Shown here in pieces: positions 1 through 11,579 of a stretch of DNA of 64,000 nt (position 1 is the stretch's first letter; the number at the start of each line of letters is the position of its first letter). The notes beneath the pieces are model-generated. The model saw nothing but the letters and a program-made list of their open reading frames with translations, did no database searches and had not been told where the DNA came from. Position numbers and translations under genes: made by a program. This DNA is from Isoetes taiwanensis (lineage: Eukaryota > Streptophyta > Lycopodiopsida > Isoetales > Isoetaceae), in NCBI GenBank assembly GCA_021234155.1, contig JAJEKV010000126.1, positions 1,977,771 through 2,041,770 of the forward strand. Reading direction: 5' to 3'.

Positions 1-22
1 ATCACATGGAAGATAAGATAAG

Positions 23-235
23 ATGAATTTTTACGTCCACGGGAACCCAACGGGTTATGAGAAAGATGAGTGTGACTGCAACTGTTCGTGCAATCTTGAT
101 GTTGACTCTAAGTGGGAAATAATATGCACTGCAAAAGATTCTTCCAAGAAATATAATTTTGCTAAGACCCAAGTTTGTCCTTGCATCTACTGTGATTTAA
201 CCAAGGTTACTGGAGGTGACCCCTTGAGATGGTAG
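23..235 (+). CDS. Unrecognised Cys-rich C-terminal exon (partial)
   Basis: An open frame of 70 codons ends at a TAG at 233-235. It has a composition unlike random frames: a cluster CDCNCSCN near residues 17-24, one isolated Cys, then CPCIYC near residues 52-57, ending in GGDPLRW. Spaced Cys pairs of this kind suggest a metal-binding or disulfide-rich module. I do not recognise the family. The frame begins close to the window edge, so the ATG at 23 may be internal and upstream exons may lie outside the window. An AT-rich tract and an oligo-A run at 481-492 follow, which fits a 3' UTR or a retroposed tail. It could also be a relic exon. Confidence 0.3.
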   Translation: MNFYVHGNPTGYEKDECDCNCSCNLDVDSKWEIICTAKDSSKKYNFAKTQVCPCIYCDLTKVTGGDPLRW

Positions 236-984
236 ATTATGAAGAATTCGATGACTATTTCTGCTCCAGCAAATTACACTTCACAGCAGACTTTTTTAAC
301 TTATTATGCAAAAGTTTTTAAGCGAGTGGTGATAGCTTTATTAACCTTTTTCTGATGTTATGAATTTGTTTTAGCCTCCTTTTGAGAATATCTTGGCTAA
401 AAATAGTAGACGCTCCCCATTAAGCAGTCACTTTTTGTACTTTATTATGAAAATATAAATACAATACTCTACCTTCAATTAAAAAAAAAAACATATAAAA
501 GTAGTCTAACATGTATACAAATGCATATTTGGGCCATCCCTTGCATCCGTGAATGTTTAAAGATCATGTTCCCTTCCAGTATCACCCTAGGGGATGTTCA
601 CATTGGTGCATTGCCTGTAGAAGTGGCGTCACAATCTTGTGTTGTACGTATAATGTGCATACAAGCGTCGGAAGTGTTACATTGCCCTTCATGGGCTGTG
701 GAGCAAGCTGCTCAAGCTTCCATTACACATGTATTCATACACCAGAATTTGAGTGCCTCAGCTTCAATTACACATGTATTCATACATCAGAATCTGAGTG
801 ACTGGAACAGCTTGCCAGAAGCTTGAAAATATTCCTGCGCTTCAACATGCCTAGAATCTCTATTTCTACAATAAAGACGTTCCTTTCCTTTCCAAGCTTG
901 TCTTTTATATGAAGTCTCTTGACTGCTATGGCCCGCCCCCTAGGACTATAAAAGTTTAAGGGAAATTTACCAAAATAACCCTAA
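236..984. other. No gene seen; AT-rich spacer
   Basis: No reading frame here resembles a protein. The stretch holds an oligo-A run (481-492) and a 45-bp tandem duplication (listed separately). A run at 836-900 resembles a 3' UTR, with an AATAAA-type signal near 870, but no coding sequence can be attached to it. Confidence 0.5.
716..805. repeat. Tandem duplication, 45-bp unit, two copies
   Basis: Two adjacent 45-bp units (716-760 and 761-805) share the core ATTACACATGTATTCATACA followed by CAGAAT(T/C)TGAGTG. They differ at only a few positions, so the duplication is recent relative to the flanks. Confidence 0.8.
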
Positions 985-1652
985 TTGTTGATTTAATTCC
1001 CAAAAAGCCCTTCGTATTTGTGAAATTCCCAAAATGCCCTTAAATCTTAAGTATTTTCCCAAATAGCCCCTTGTAATTTTAAAATCACCAAAAGCTAGAG
1101 ATAAACCTATCATTCTAATACTAGAAATGATCGAAGACAATTAACTTAATGCTTTTATGAAAATCGTATTGAAGGGAAAGCTTTGTGGGTATCTTGTGGA
1201 GAAGCTGCTTTATACCCATATATGTTACTTGTAGAGCCCATTTTGCTATTTATATGATGTCCGTATCTATCCTCCAAATATTGAACAACTTGAAAATAAT
1301 AAATTGCTACCTCCTGCAACATGTCATCCATGTTGCATCCTCCTGGTAGGCCTAAAAGAAAACGGGATAGGACAGAAGACAAGGATTGAAAAAAGTGTGT
1401 GTATAAGTGCACCTTGTGGTAATGTCGGGCATAATGAAGGCACTTGCAAAAATTCTATTTGATATTTCTGTTGCATATTTTTGTCATAATGAATTTTGAA
1501 ATTTATTCTCCAAATAATTGTCATCTGTAAGAACCACTTCGTCTTAGAAAATGATCCTCTATTGTAAACATGTGTATTTGAAAAAATACTTAAGAATTAA
1601 GGGCATTTTGGGAATTTCACAAATACAATGGGCTTTTTAAGAATTAATTTTT
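985..1652. mobile_element. Fold-back (MITE-like) element with about 65-bp terminal inverted repeats
   Basis: The left arm (about 990-1058) and the right arm (about 1581-1650) are reverse complements at roughly 85-90 percent. Shared cores are CCCAAAATGCCCTTAA and GTATTTGTGAAATTCC. The loop of about 520 bp has no convincing coding frame. A long inverted repeat around a short non-coding body is the usual form of a non-autonomous DNA transposon. The superfamily is not clear, because I cannot see a confident target-site duplication. Confidence 0.6.
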
Positions 1653-1664
1653 TTTTTTGTTTGT

Positions 1665-1880
1665 TTAGCAGGGTTGCCTAACCCCCCCTGCACAAAAGGC
1701 TGCAATTCTAGCTATGCCACGTGTCGTGCCACGTCACCCAAAATCAATTTGGGCCGTCCGATTATGTAATTTCGGATCGTAGGGCCAGGGAAATTAGAAA
1801 ACCCAAGAAATTCTCTGCCCGGAGTTTGGCGCTCGATCTCGATCTTGGCTGGCACTCGCCTTGGCTATGGCGGCCCGTCC
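1665..1880 (+). repeat. Dispersed ACGT-rich module, copy 1
   Basis: The module opens with TTTAGCAGGGTTGCCTAACC and a C-run, then carries TGCCACGTGTC and a second CCACGTC (G-box type ACGT cores), then GGCCGTCCGAT, then a GC-richer stretch. Copy 2 lies at 6013-6210 with the same order of motifs. The layout looks like a promoter and 5' leader, but a transposon terminus or the 5' end of a retroelement is equally possible. Confidence 0.55.
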
Positions 1881-4507
1881 TGGCTGGCTATGGAGGCTTT
1901 TTTATTTTTTTTTTGGGCATACCTGTTCTCCAGAGATCGAGGAACCCATGGTCAATTTTCGTCGGGGCCTATCTTGGCAAATCTGGAACTGTCTGATAGC
2001 ATTTTGGTGAGTTTGTACGCCGAAACTGGCAATACATGAGTAGAATGATCGAAAACTGGGGATCCTATCGCCATGAACTGTTGGTGTTGTTGGCCGTTGC
2101 AGCCGATTAGGGCATCGATGTTCGCTTCCGATATTCAAGAGCGTAGATGGAGTTTTACATATGATATTCAATGGCTAGAGATGTTGCTCCGGTGAAAGAG
2201 TATAGTATAGGTATGCGATCACAACTAGAATTTTGTACTCTATGCAAAGATTCAATAGAACAACTAGATCACAACTAGAACACTTGGTGGACCTAACTTC
2301 TTACATGGAAATGAAAGGTCTTGTAAATGAATGATGCACGGACTTCGCTTATGTTTCCATTGTTTTGTAGATGTATGCTTATGATTCTACAATATTCTTT
2401 ACAAAAGCATATCTGCTAGGATTCTACATACCGATGGAATAAATTCACATTTAATTACCTATGTGAATAATTGTTTGTACACATCCGGGCCGGTTCCCAT
2501 GTGAGCTTATTAAGGTGATTTCGGCGAGGCCAAGTCTACCAATCTGAAGGTCATGTTGTACCAAGTCGTGTAACAAGCGAAGATCCCGATGATGGTTTTA
2601 AACCAACAACCCAAGTTCAAGTATTAATGCTTTAGTTGTAAAAGATGCTTTTTCCGGATGATTAATTAATTAGGTTGGTTTGCGGTTTCTAGAAATCTTC
2701 AAATGACTTTAACATCTTAGCATCAAGTCTCACGGCAAAGAAGGGTCTTAGACTACATTGGTTATCTTGAGAAGTGCCGATTCCACCAAAGGTGTGTTGC
2801 AATGTGATTAATTTATTTCAAATCATGCTTCAGATAGATGCACACCGCTGATTGTAGGGTTGGGATTCTCGCAGAATCTTTCCCTTCGAGATGGGCACGT
2901 CCAATGGAGTTCTCGAGCCAAATCGAGCCCGCCACGCATGAAATATTAGGCGATTCTTTAAGGTACATGCCATGCATTGCGTATAGACTACATTTGAAAC
3001 AGATATTAAAAGCAAGGAATAGTAATGTGTACAAAAGAAGTTTTTTTTTTCTTAAGTAGATGTATAATGACCCTTGTCTATGTTGAACGATCTAAAATGC
3101 ATCTTTGGTTAGATGGTACTATCGTGTGCATGCATGCATCTTTGTTCTATTATCAAATGCTATGCATTTATGCTTTCATTAAATAAATCACGTTTTGTCT
3201 GCTTAAACATGAATATGATTTCAACATGAACATGATTTCGTTAAGATATCCACAAATTCATAACTATAGCTCGCTTTTGGAGCAGGATAGAGGAAATTGG
3301 GTATACAAATCCACCGTGAGAATTCATTGGAATTCATCCCAGCGCATAAGGATATGACGCCCGGATGGGTAACCCGAGAAGCACAAGTTGGCACATGGTT
3401 CCATCAAGTAGTGCTTTTATGCCGTGTTTAATCCTCTGTTTTTGTTGCTCGGATATTTTCCTTCAACAAGACATTACGGGGCTCTTAGGCGGCGACATGT
3501 TTGCTTATGATCTACCCGCAATGATAAACTTAGCGGATAGAAAACAATGAAGTCTCAAATTTACTACATTGGCCATTCTGCTCAAATCAAAGTTCGTAAT
3601 TAACTTTGTCCGATAACGGTACCGGTATGGGCAAAGGTCAGTTCATTCTATCTACCACTATAACCAAGGTGAAGATCTATGATACGATCTTGCAATAATC
3701 GAATCATTTGCGCCTCTTTGGCATAGAGCTCATAGTTGGAACGAAAGATGAAAACATCCGGTATATTGCTTGATGCGCATAAGGCCCCAAAATGGGTGGA
3801 GTAAAATGTTGCGAATGACATGCCTACATCAAAGATCAATATAATTTCTGTAAGGAACACTCAACTAGTTCCTGCCATGCAAAACATTCATGCTGCATCC
3901 TGGACCTAAGGATTGACAACCTAGTGAAAACTTTACACCAACGAAACTAATGATCCAGCTTTACAGGGAAACAGACCCCTTTTATGGTCAATAAATATTC
4001 ATATTTTGCTTACAAGCGTGAGTCTAATCATATCTCTCTTGCTTATGCCATGTTCCTTTAAAATGGTAATAGGTGTTCATTATGCCAATTTGCTCTACGC
4101 AGCATATGCCATGAAGAAAATGGGATTCCCCTAATGTGAATAGTATTGTGTCTAAAATCAGAAATTTGCAGCCTATCATTAGGTTAATTTGGATAGCATA
4201 TTATACATGGTGGTACCACCACTCTGAAACATCATAAATTGAGGTGGCATTGCTGGCTTGGCATGTGACAAGGCTTGCCACATAGGGTATCTGCTTGGGA
4301 TACTGCCACGTGGAATGCATTCAATAGCCTTTGGGGACGTTAACATGACCGCCATTTAGATTATTTGCTACGTGACCAATGGACACCCCTCCCCTATGGC
4401 TTCTCCCCTCGTATCCCCGAGACACCATATAGCACTTACCAAGTATGCCTTTTTGAAGGTTTCAAAATTCTACCACAAGACCCCCTCCACAAATAATAAC
4501 CCCGACT
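1881..4507. other. No recognisable gene
   Basis: Short frames occur on both strands but none resembles a known protein or shows a coherent exon. The minus-strand frame at 3648-3860 (70 codons) has protein-like composition but no recognised motif. A short direct duplication of GATCACAACTAGAA lies at 2217-2280. AT content is high throughout. Confidence 0.5.
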
Positions 4508-5368
4508 TTAAGCCTTGTATGGTTCCATATTCATAAGGAACGTGTTTGACTTCTTGGCTGCTAAATGCACTATGGTAGCATTACCGGCATTTATCGCCCT
4601 TATGAAGGGTGAAGGTGCCACCTCATCTTTACTATCGGCAGAATTCTTTTTTACTTTATGGGATCTGGCCTGTATTGATCGCATCTCTTCGGCCCATCTT
4701 TCTCGATTAATTTCCAGGCTGTGCATAAATGTTCGATAACGTAACAAAGGCTCCCGCTACATCTTGATAAGTCGATCACAAAGTCCAAAACATGTTCGCT
4801 AATTAATTAAAATCAACCCTACATGCCCGAAGAAAAGATTTCCATACCACAATGGATGCTTCAAATGGCATTCCTTGAATAAGGTTTCGGCTGATCAGCC
4901 CATCCAAAGATGGCCAAGGAGATCGATAACACAAGCATAATGAAGCTCACGTGGGGCGATGCCATGTTCGAAGCCATGGTAAGAACCCGGTGATATCCTT
5001 CATCTAATAATCCTCCATGGTTGCACGCGAAAAGAATGGCGAAGAAAAAGTAACTTCATTAGGTTTTGCGCCTTTTTGCTGCATGCTCTTGAACAGCATA
5101 ATGGATTCTTTTGCATCCCTATGCTGACAGTATGCAGTTATGATCGTATTCCATACAGCCACATCACATGAGGATATCCTATCAAATAATTTACGTGCAT
5201 CATTTATACCCCCACATTTTGCATACATGTCGGTGAGTGCACTATGAATAAAAGTATCCGTTTCACATCCATTTGTCTTGATCGGTCGTGGATCTTCTTT
5301 CCTTGTTCCATATCTCGAATGCTAGCACGTGCATCGAGAACACTAATAGAAGTGATGCTGTTTGGCAG
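4508..5368 (-). pseudogene. Pentatricopeptide repeat (PPR) protein, PLS type, broken
   Basis: PPR proteins bind organellar RNA. Reading the minus strand from 5368 down, blocks of a PLS-type PPR appear in order: PNSITSISVLDA, IRDMEQGKKIH, then MYAKCGGINDARKLFDRI, DVAVWNTIITAYCQH, KGAKPNEVTF (5004-5228), then CNHGGLLDEG, HYACVIDLLG, GMPFEASIVVW, FVTLSNIYAQPGN. The blocks lie in different frames. A one-base shift is visible near 5262, and several stops and shifts occur between 5003 and 4740. The order and spacing match the C-terminal repeats and the E region of plant organelle PPR proteins, so this is one decayed gene. Only the middle 74 codons remain open. The last frame (4508-4747) may not be the original C-terminus. 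Confidence 0.8.
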
Positions 5369-5637
5369 ACACCATAATAACACATTGTCGCTATAATGGA
5401 ACTTTTATAGGAAAGTAAACAAGATAAATACAAAAAACACAAAGAAACCCCAAACTTGGGTCCGATTCCATATTATGGTACGAGTTCACGATAGAAGGCA
5501 ACGCGATCATGGTCGTGAGGAGGGCGCTTCACGCCGGTCTGCCGTGATGCTCTCGTGGATCAAGGGACGTGAAGCAATCGTCGATCGTGTCGCCGATCAC
5601 GACGGCGGACTTCCAGCCGAACAAGACGCTGCAAATG

Positions 5638-5942
5638 TAGCCGGTTCAAAACGTCGCGCCGGAATCAACATGTCAATAATTCACAGCCTTTCAGACCGAT
5701 TTCTATCTTTCATTACACCATCGAAGCACAACACATTCGAAAACATAATTTTGCTCTTCTTTGTTTTACTCTGAAAAAATGGATAATTATTGAGCATCTC
5801 TATTATTAAGTAGCCGGTTCAAAACGTGCCGCAATCAAGAGGTCAATAATTCAGAGCTTCGCATTGAATATTTAAGGTAAAACACCATCGAAGCACAATA
5901 CATCTGAAAACAAAATTTTGCTCTTCTTTGTTCCTTCTGTGG
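5638..5942. repeat. Imperfect direct duplication, about 135-bp unit
   Basis: The stretch from TAGCCGGTTCAAAACGT (5638) to TTGCTCTTCTTTGTT (near 5765) recurs from 5811 to about 5935 with small indels. Both carry ACACCATCGAAGCACAA. No coding sense is evident. The first copy joins a GC-rich stretch (5475-5637). Confidence 0.75.
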
Positions 5943-6012
5943 ACATACTAGCACGCATTAATATTTTATAATTCTTTCCTTTGCCTCAACCCTGCCCTTC
6001 TGCTAGTTTTTT

Positions 6013-6210
6013 TTTAGCAGGGTTGCCTAACCCCCCTGCCCACTTTCCTGCGTTCTGAGCTATGCCACGTGTCCTGCCACGTCGGTTATTTTCCATCTCA
6101 ACCATTAGTTTTCTTAATTTCGCATCGGACGGCCATGAAAATTAGAAAGTCCTTGAAAAATCTTCTTCTCTGTTCGCGCGCGGCCGATCCGTTAGGGTAT
6201 GGCAGATCTG
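6013..6210 (+). repeat. Dispersed ACGT-rich module, copy 2
   Basis: This is the counterpart of the module at 1665-1880. It has the same opening (TAGCAGGGTTGCCTAACC plus a C-run), the same TGCCACGTGTC and CCACGTC pair, and the same AAATTAGAAA stretch followed by a GC-rich part. A 170-codon frame on the opposite strand (6098-6610) crosses the module and is regarded as chance. Confidence 0.55.
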
Positions 6211-7563
6211 ACTCCCTTTGGTGTTTATCTTGTGCAAGCATAGATGCATCATTCGGCAGGGCAACGGCTATAGGATGGCGAATCAGAGGATGGGTTTGGA
6301 AGGGCAGATGAATATGGCTATTCTTGGATATGGCAGAAGGACGAATATGGCAAAGGTGGGGTTTTTTGACGATCTGCAAGATGTGGGCATCTGTAGGAAT
6401 GCTTGCAAGTAATTTGCTTGTGGAGAGGCCGAGTAGGTACGATTCTAAGCTGCTTATGGAGGCATGATTTTTCTTAGCAAGTCTGGCATGATCGATTGCA
6501 AGCTCGTTGAGCATTAAAAAGCTTATTAGTTTGATCTTGTTTGGGGCATAGGCGGGAACCACAGCAAGTTTTTGGACTCCCACTTCTGGATGAAACCCCA
6601 TGAAGCTCAATCAAAGGCCCTGAAAGGCTCTATAGAGAAATATCTGGCAATTCCACCAAGGTATGCCGTTATTTATTCTGTCGTTTAAAACAATACAATA
6701 AGCAGTTTCTTATATAAAGTATGTTTGATGTTAAACTTCTAGTGTCTCTGCGCATATGAACCTAACTTATATGGGATGTATGGACACTATCCTACAATAT
6801 CTAATCAGCGGCAGTTATCTTCTCGAATCTAAGAATTCTGGTAAGCTCTTTTACTGTCCTTTGTTAAAGGAGGTGAACATAGACTCTACGAGCAGGTAAA
6901 GCCCAGGTGACAAACAATCCATTTACCAAGCTTGCAAAGATGTTAGCCTCCACAGAAAATAGAGGGGCAATGCCAAGCATGTCTGCACAATCTTAAAAGT
7001 CCGAGAAGGAAATATCAAATTTAATTTCAAGTATATCACGCCTGCAAGACTAGACTTTTAAGTGCTCTGCCATAAATCGTATATTATTCTTGAACTACTT
7101 ATTTTGAGCAGGAAATGTGTTTGAAACATGTGCCTTTCAATTCACACGTAACAGTCAGTCCTTGTTGCCTGTTTCCTTTCTAGTAAGCTCACCTTGTTGT
7201 TTTCTTTTGCCAGTAAGGTATCAATGTCATGCACACTTACACAATCCTGGAGTCCAATAATGGTAAAAAGAAACTTAATATATGCAATGTCATGCAAATT
7301 ATACTGTTTCACTTACACAATCCTGGAGTCCAATAATGGTAAAAAGAAACTTAATATATGCACGTTCTGCCAGTTATATTAAGGATTGCTTGTAAATTTC
7401 ACTGCAAGCTTGCTATGTCTACATAATGTTATGCGTGTGCAGCCATGCTTATTCAAGGCTACTGAACTATAAACAAGTTGACATTCTGTTACTACTGTTA
7501 TGTGCAATAGTTCTTTATCTGTATGAAAGAATTGTTTATGATCATAAAAGTAATAAAATGCAG
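6211..7563. other. Spacer upstream of OGG1 relic; no clear gene
   Basis: I looked here for the 5' exons expected of the downstream OGG1 relic. Short stretches near 6865-6893 and 6925-6960 could be decayed exon pieces, but the match is too weak to call. The region includes a 53-bp direct duplication (listed separately). Confidence 0.4.
7234..7362. repeat. Direct repeat of 53 bp, 76-bp spacing
   Basis: The segment from CACTTACACAATCCTGGAGT to TTAATATATGCA occurs at 7234-7286 and again, nearly unchanged, at 7310-7362. A 23-bp spacer separates the copies. The near-identity points to a young local duplication. Confidence 0.85.
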
Positions 7564-8050
7564 GGCCAAATATATAGTCAGTATAGTGAGGGCCTTGCAA
7601 CAAAAAGAAGGTGGTGGAGGAGAATGGTTATGCTCTCTGCGAGGTTTTCCTCTGCAGGAAGCAATAAATGGCCTTTGTGTGCTGTCTGGCATTGGACCAA
7701 AGGTGGCAGCATGTGTTGCACTTTTTTCTCTGGACAAACACCATGCCATCCCCGTCGATACTCATATGTTTGGCAGGTAGTATAAGCTTATCACTTATGT
7801 TCGTTGCAACCGATTCTAATTAGGTGAACACTGATGACAGATTGCTGTACGTTACCTCATGCCAGAACTAGCAGGAAAGCAACTTTGTTCAAAGTTGCAC
7901 CATACTGTTTCAGAAGCATTTGTGAACACATTTGGGGCATATGCTGGTTGGGCACATACAGTTCTTTTCATTGCTGAATTGTCATCTTTCCAAGAAATGC
8001 TACCTTCAGATCTTCAATTTTCAAGAAAGAATAAAGGTGGGAAGAGTTGA
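7564..8050 (+). pseudogene. OGG1: 8-oxoguanine DNA glycosylase/AP lyase (OGG1), 3' two exons, frameshifted
   Basis: OGG1 removes 8-oxoguanine opposite cytosine in base-excision repair. An acceptor at 7561-7563 opens an exon encoding RAKYIVSIVRALQQ, then GEWLCSLRG, LSGIGPKVAACVALFSLD and HHAIPVDTH. This is the helix-hairpin-helix/GPD core with the catalytic lysine (GIGPK) and aspartate (PVD) both kept. The donor is at 7777 (GTAGTA). The next exon (7841-8050) reads IAVRYLMPELAG, FGAYAGWAHTVLFIAEL and ends in TGA. Family members read THVWQ across the junction. Here a doubled AT dinucleotide after the His codon (about 7761-7768) shifts the frame two bases before the splice. The N-terminal half, with the GFGY stretch before RAKY, is not found upstream. 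It is either a truncated pseudogene or a real gene end with one sequence error; the missing 5' exons favour a relic. Confidence 0.75.
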
Positions 8051-10506
8051 AAACAAAATGAGAGGCATTCTAACATGACGATACATGCTATGGCACCAAT
8101 GCCAGCACAGAGTGCCATGTGATCAAGCAAAGGATAGTCCAGATTACTTTGGAAAAAAATTTTGACAGCTTTTTATATCATAAGTCAGCACGTATCTGCA
8201 ATGCCATCCTCATTCATGTTAAAATCCAGGAATATGTAAATTGCAATATGCCAAGTCTTAAATACAACTGCAGATGATAATTGGACATAATTCTTTTTGT
8301 AGTGTGACAAAACTGAACATATATCCTCTTGGTACATGGAAGTCGTTTTGGACACCATGCATAACATGGGCAATACAGGGCAAAATTGAGATATATTTTA
8401 AGAAATATTGCACCTGGTTGTGTGCAGAATTGTATAGCTAGCAAAAACTCCACTTTCTGAACTACTTTGACAAGTGCCTTTGGTTTCTATTCAGAACTTT
8501 TATCACCATTGTATCAATCATTAGAGTTACAAGAAATTTATTGTGGCAGCCTTGCCGCTGCGAATATTTCTTTCATTCCAAACCTGGGAGATTGGATCCA
8601 CTATTAATGTCCATTCTGTCAATGCAATGCCTGTTGAGTTATGGATTTAACTTGCAATAGTGCGAGACACACTTGGTGTTAAAGATAACCTTCAATTCCT
8701 TGAAAGTGTACTATCCGGGATTGCATAATAAGAGGAAATGTGCACTTCCAAGTTTTTCTAGGATGTGAACGAGTCATTTAAAATTACCTTTCTAGCCTAC
8801 CTTTCTATGTTAGACATCATTAATGACACCAACATACCCAAATACTTGCTTTGTGTTACATAATTCTATGTTGTTGTAGACAACCTTTTCAAGCATCCAC
8901 GCTTCGTTTGGCCTTTTCATTTGGAGATACTCACAGGTGAACAACCTAAGAGCCAATGTATTACTACAAATATACAATGTTGCTTGTGATACTACCACAT
9001 AACCTCTTCAAACACTCACACTTCATTTGGCCTTTTTACATGGAGATACTCATTCTTGACATAGTGAACAACTTAAGAGCCCATGTATTACTACAAATAT
9101 ATAATATTGCTTGTGATACTACCATATAATCCAAAATTTTAGTTCACTTGAATAGTTATGTCGAATTTTCACCACCTATCAATTTTATGTTATTAGGGTA
9201 ATCAAGGCCCCAACTTCTATTACCATTGCAATATTATGCAGTTGTCATATGCTGTTAGAGTAATCGAAGCCTCAACCCATAGCCCATATAATCTCTAAAT
9301 CATTTCCAGAGATGATTCTCATCTCAAACAATTCTCACTCTAAACATTTAAATGCAAGATAATGCAAGAATTGGAATTAAACGTATGAGATATCAGTGGC
9401 TACAATCAATGTTCTTTTATACCAAATGCTTATTTAGACATGATTGAGTAGTGGGGACGTGCATTACGCGCAATTCTTAAATCTCCGTAACATTACACAA
9501 AGACAACCAAGCCTTTGCAAGCATACCGGAAGAAAAACAAAGCCCCTAAGAATATCGCCGCCGAACCTCGAATTACCACGGGAAAAAACCGACGCGAGCC
9601 CGACTGCCTAGCCTTCTTCCCAACCCTGCAGTTCTGCTAGTTTGCTTTTTTTTTGTTATTTTGGTATAGGGAAATTAGCAGTAAAAGAAAAGTGGAATTG
9701 TACCAGAGTTTTTTCTTGGGACCAACTACTTGTTTTCCATTCGGCAACACATTGTGCAAAAGCACCTCTCCATTGTGCGAAAGCACCTCGTTTAGATAAG
9801 AGATCTCACTAGGCAAAAGACAAGGACTTTTAACTTATCTTGCAGAAATATCAAAGGTAGATCCTGCAGAAATATCAAAGGTAAATGGCAACAACCCTTC
9901 TTCAATTCTTATTTCTAAATTCCATGCATTTCAAGAACAGACAAGCTTTATCCAAAATGCAGAGCAGATCTGGTTGTGATTTTTGTTACAGGAACGTCAG
10001 ACTTGCAAAGTCCGACTGAGTGAATTTGCAGCTGGAAAAAAAAAGTTGCTAAAACAGCAGTAAAAAAACGTTTCCCAACATTGCTCCACTAAACCTTCAT
10101 CAGACCTGCAGCAGGCCAATGCAGGAAAACACACACAGAAGACTGATAAATCCATGTAGGCCGACCTTTTAGCGATCACAAGATGTAATTCTCAGTTAAA
10201 GAAAAATTAAATATTCTGAATTTCTTTAACCCTGAAGTTTGCCCATATGATCTGTAGCATGTGGTTCAGCCTCTTAACCACATCCATTCAATACAACCAC
10301 AAAAAAGTGCATAAAGAAGATCTGAATGCCTAACAATGATTTAAAAGCAATGGAAAATTGAAATAGCAGGTCTGAGCTCATAAGCATGGCTAGTAAAACT
10401 GAGTACCTAGTCAAATGCTTTGAAACTTCCGTTAATTGACAACCTGGTATTAAAGACAAACAGATTTAAGTAAGGTACTACTTCATTTCCCCTTAATTAT
10501 GCTTCC
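8051..10506. other. No gene seen; AT-rich with local duplications
   Basis: No coherent protein frame was found. The part nearest 10506 should contain the RPS9 3' UTR (minus strand). Local duplications include the pair at 8881-9128 and a doubled GCAGAAATATCAAAGGTA at 9843-9890. A GC-rich stretch at 9550-9625 ends in CCCAACCCTGCAGTTCTGCT, similar to the sequence before the module at 6013. Confidence 0.5.
8881..9128. repeat. Tandem duplication, about 120-127 bp, two copies
   Basis: Units 8881-9000 and 9001-9128 share TTTGGCC, GGAGATACTCA, GTGAACAAC, ATGTATTACTACAAATATA and TTGCTTGTGATACTACCA. The second copy carries about 10 extra bases in the middle. No coding potential is visible. Confidence 0.8.
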
Positions 10507-11395
10507 CTACTCGTCATCATCCTCTTCAGCATCTCCACCTGCAGCTTTCTTTGAAGCAGATTTCATGTTCCTTCTCTTTACACGTCCTGGACGTCCACCA
10601 CCCAGAGGACTGGTGAGGGCAAAATCAATATGCTTTTGAGAATCAACACGGACCAAAAATGAGGGAATGTTCACTATTTGCTTCCCAACCCTGCAATATC
10701 AATATATACTAATTAAGCAATGCTAGAAAACATAGTAACTGGGGCTCCAAAACATGCAAAAACTAAAAGGCAGAAAGCAAGTAGAAACTTGAGTGTCCAG
10801 CATTGAAGATTATAAAAAAAAAACGGAATGAGAAAAGTTATGCTTTGGCATTCAAACCTGATGTGTCGTTGCCTGATCAGAACTCGAGCATGGTGAATAG
10901 ATTTGGCCATACCAGACTTAAAAACAAGAGTTTGCAGACGACGTTCTAGAAAATTTTCCACAGTGAGAGCCAGGACATAATCAAGCTTGTTCTGGCTTTC
11001 TTCAAGCAAACCATAGCGGAACATCCTGCGAAGCAAGGCCTCGCCCTCAAAGATCCGGCGCTGATTCTTCTCATCCAAAGTGAGAAGCATTCTTGCAGCA
11101 TTACGAATACGACTAAGTGCATACTGAACCCTCCATAACTCACGCTTGTTTCTTAAACCATATTCACCAACGAGCTTTAGCTCTGCATCTAACCGCTCCT
11201 TCTCAAAAGGACGGCGGGGCTTCTTGAAGGTCTTTCCATCTACAAAAATTTAGGGTTCTTACAAAGCTGATCGACAGAAGGGAAAAAACGTACCAACAAT
11301 CATTCTAAGAAATGCCCATTTGTTTAACACATATGCTGATCTAAATCCAAAACAGAAATGGGCTTACAATTCCGGTAGAAGGCGACGTGCACCAT
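10507..11395 (-). CDS. RPS9: 40S ribosomal protein S9 (uS4), complete, three exons
   Basis: uS4 is a small-subunit protein that binds 18S rRNA in the body of the 40S subunit. Exons on the minus strand are 11395-11368, 11239-10858 and 10690-10507, all with GT-AG introns (128 and 167 bp). The joined frame is 594 nt, giving 197 aa, the usual plant length. It starts [20 protein letters not shown]. Hallmarks include [20 protein letters not shown], the S4 RNA-binding domain ([36 protein letters not shown]) and the family C-terminus [12 protein letters not shown] followed by an acidic tail. Exon 1 is only 28 nt, as is common in plant ribosomal protein genes. No frameshift, stop or missing motif is seen, so it is probably functional. 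Confidence 0.97.
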
Positions 11396-11439
11396 GATCG
11401 GCTGCTGCTACCTCCTCCGCCGCAGCCCTAAACTCAAGC

Positions 11440-11450
11440 TTTAGGGTTTA
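11440..11450 (-). promoter_or_regulatory. Telo-box in the 5' leader/promoter of RPS9
   Basis: On the minus strand TAAACCCTAA lies about 45 bp upstream of the RPS9 start codon. A second AACCCTAA occurs near the end of intron 1 (about 11252-11260), and a TATA-like ATTATATATG lies at about 11470-11480. Telo-boxes (AAACCCTAA) are a known element of plant promoters for the translation apparatus. The match is seen; its function is inferred. Confidence 0.6.
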
Positions 11451-11579
11451 GCTAGGTTGCATTTTCTGAACATATATAATTAGCCCCCGTCCCCGAGCTT
11501 TTTTTTTTCTTTATCTTTTTTTTTTTCTCCCAGAAGGGCATATCAATTAAACATGTTTATAGCCAACACATGTACAATG

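Noticed and set aside
6098-6610. 170-codon minus-strand open frame
   Set aside because: It runs across the ACGT-rich repeated module and into unrelated sequence. There is no motif, and the other copy of the module does not keep the frame.
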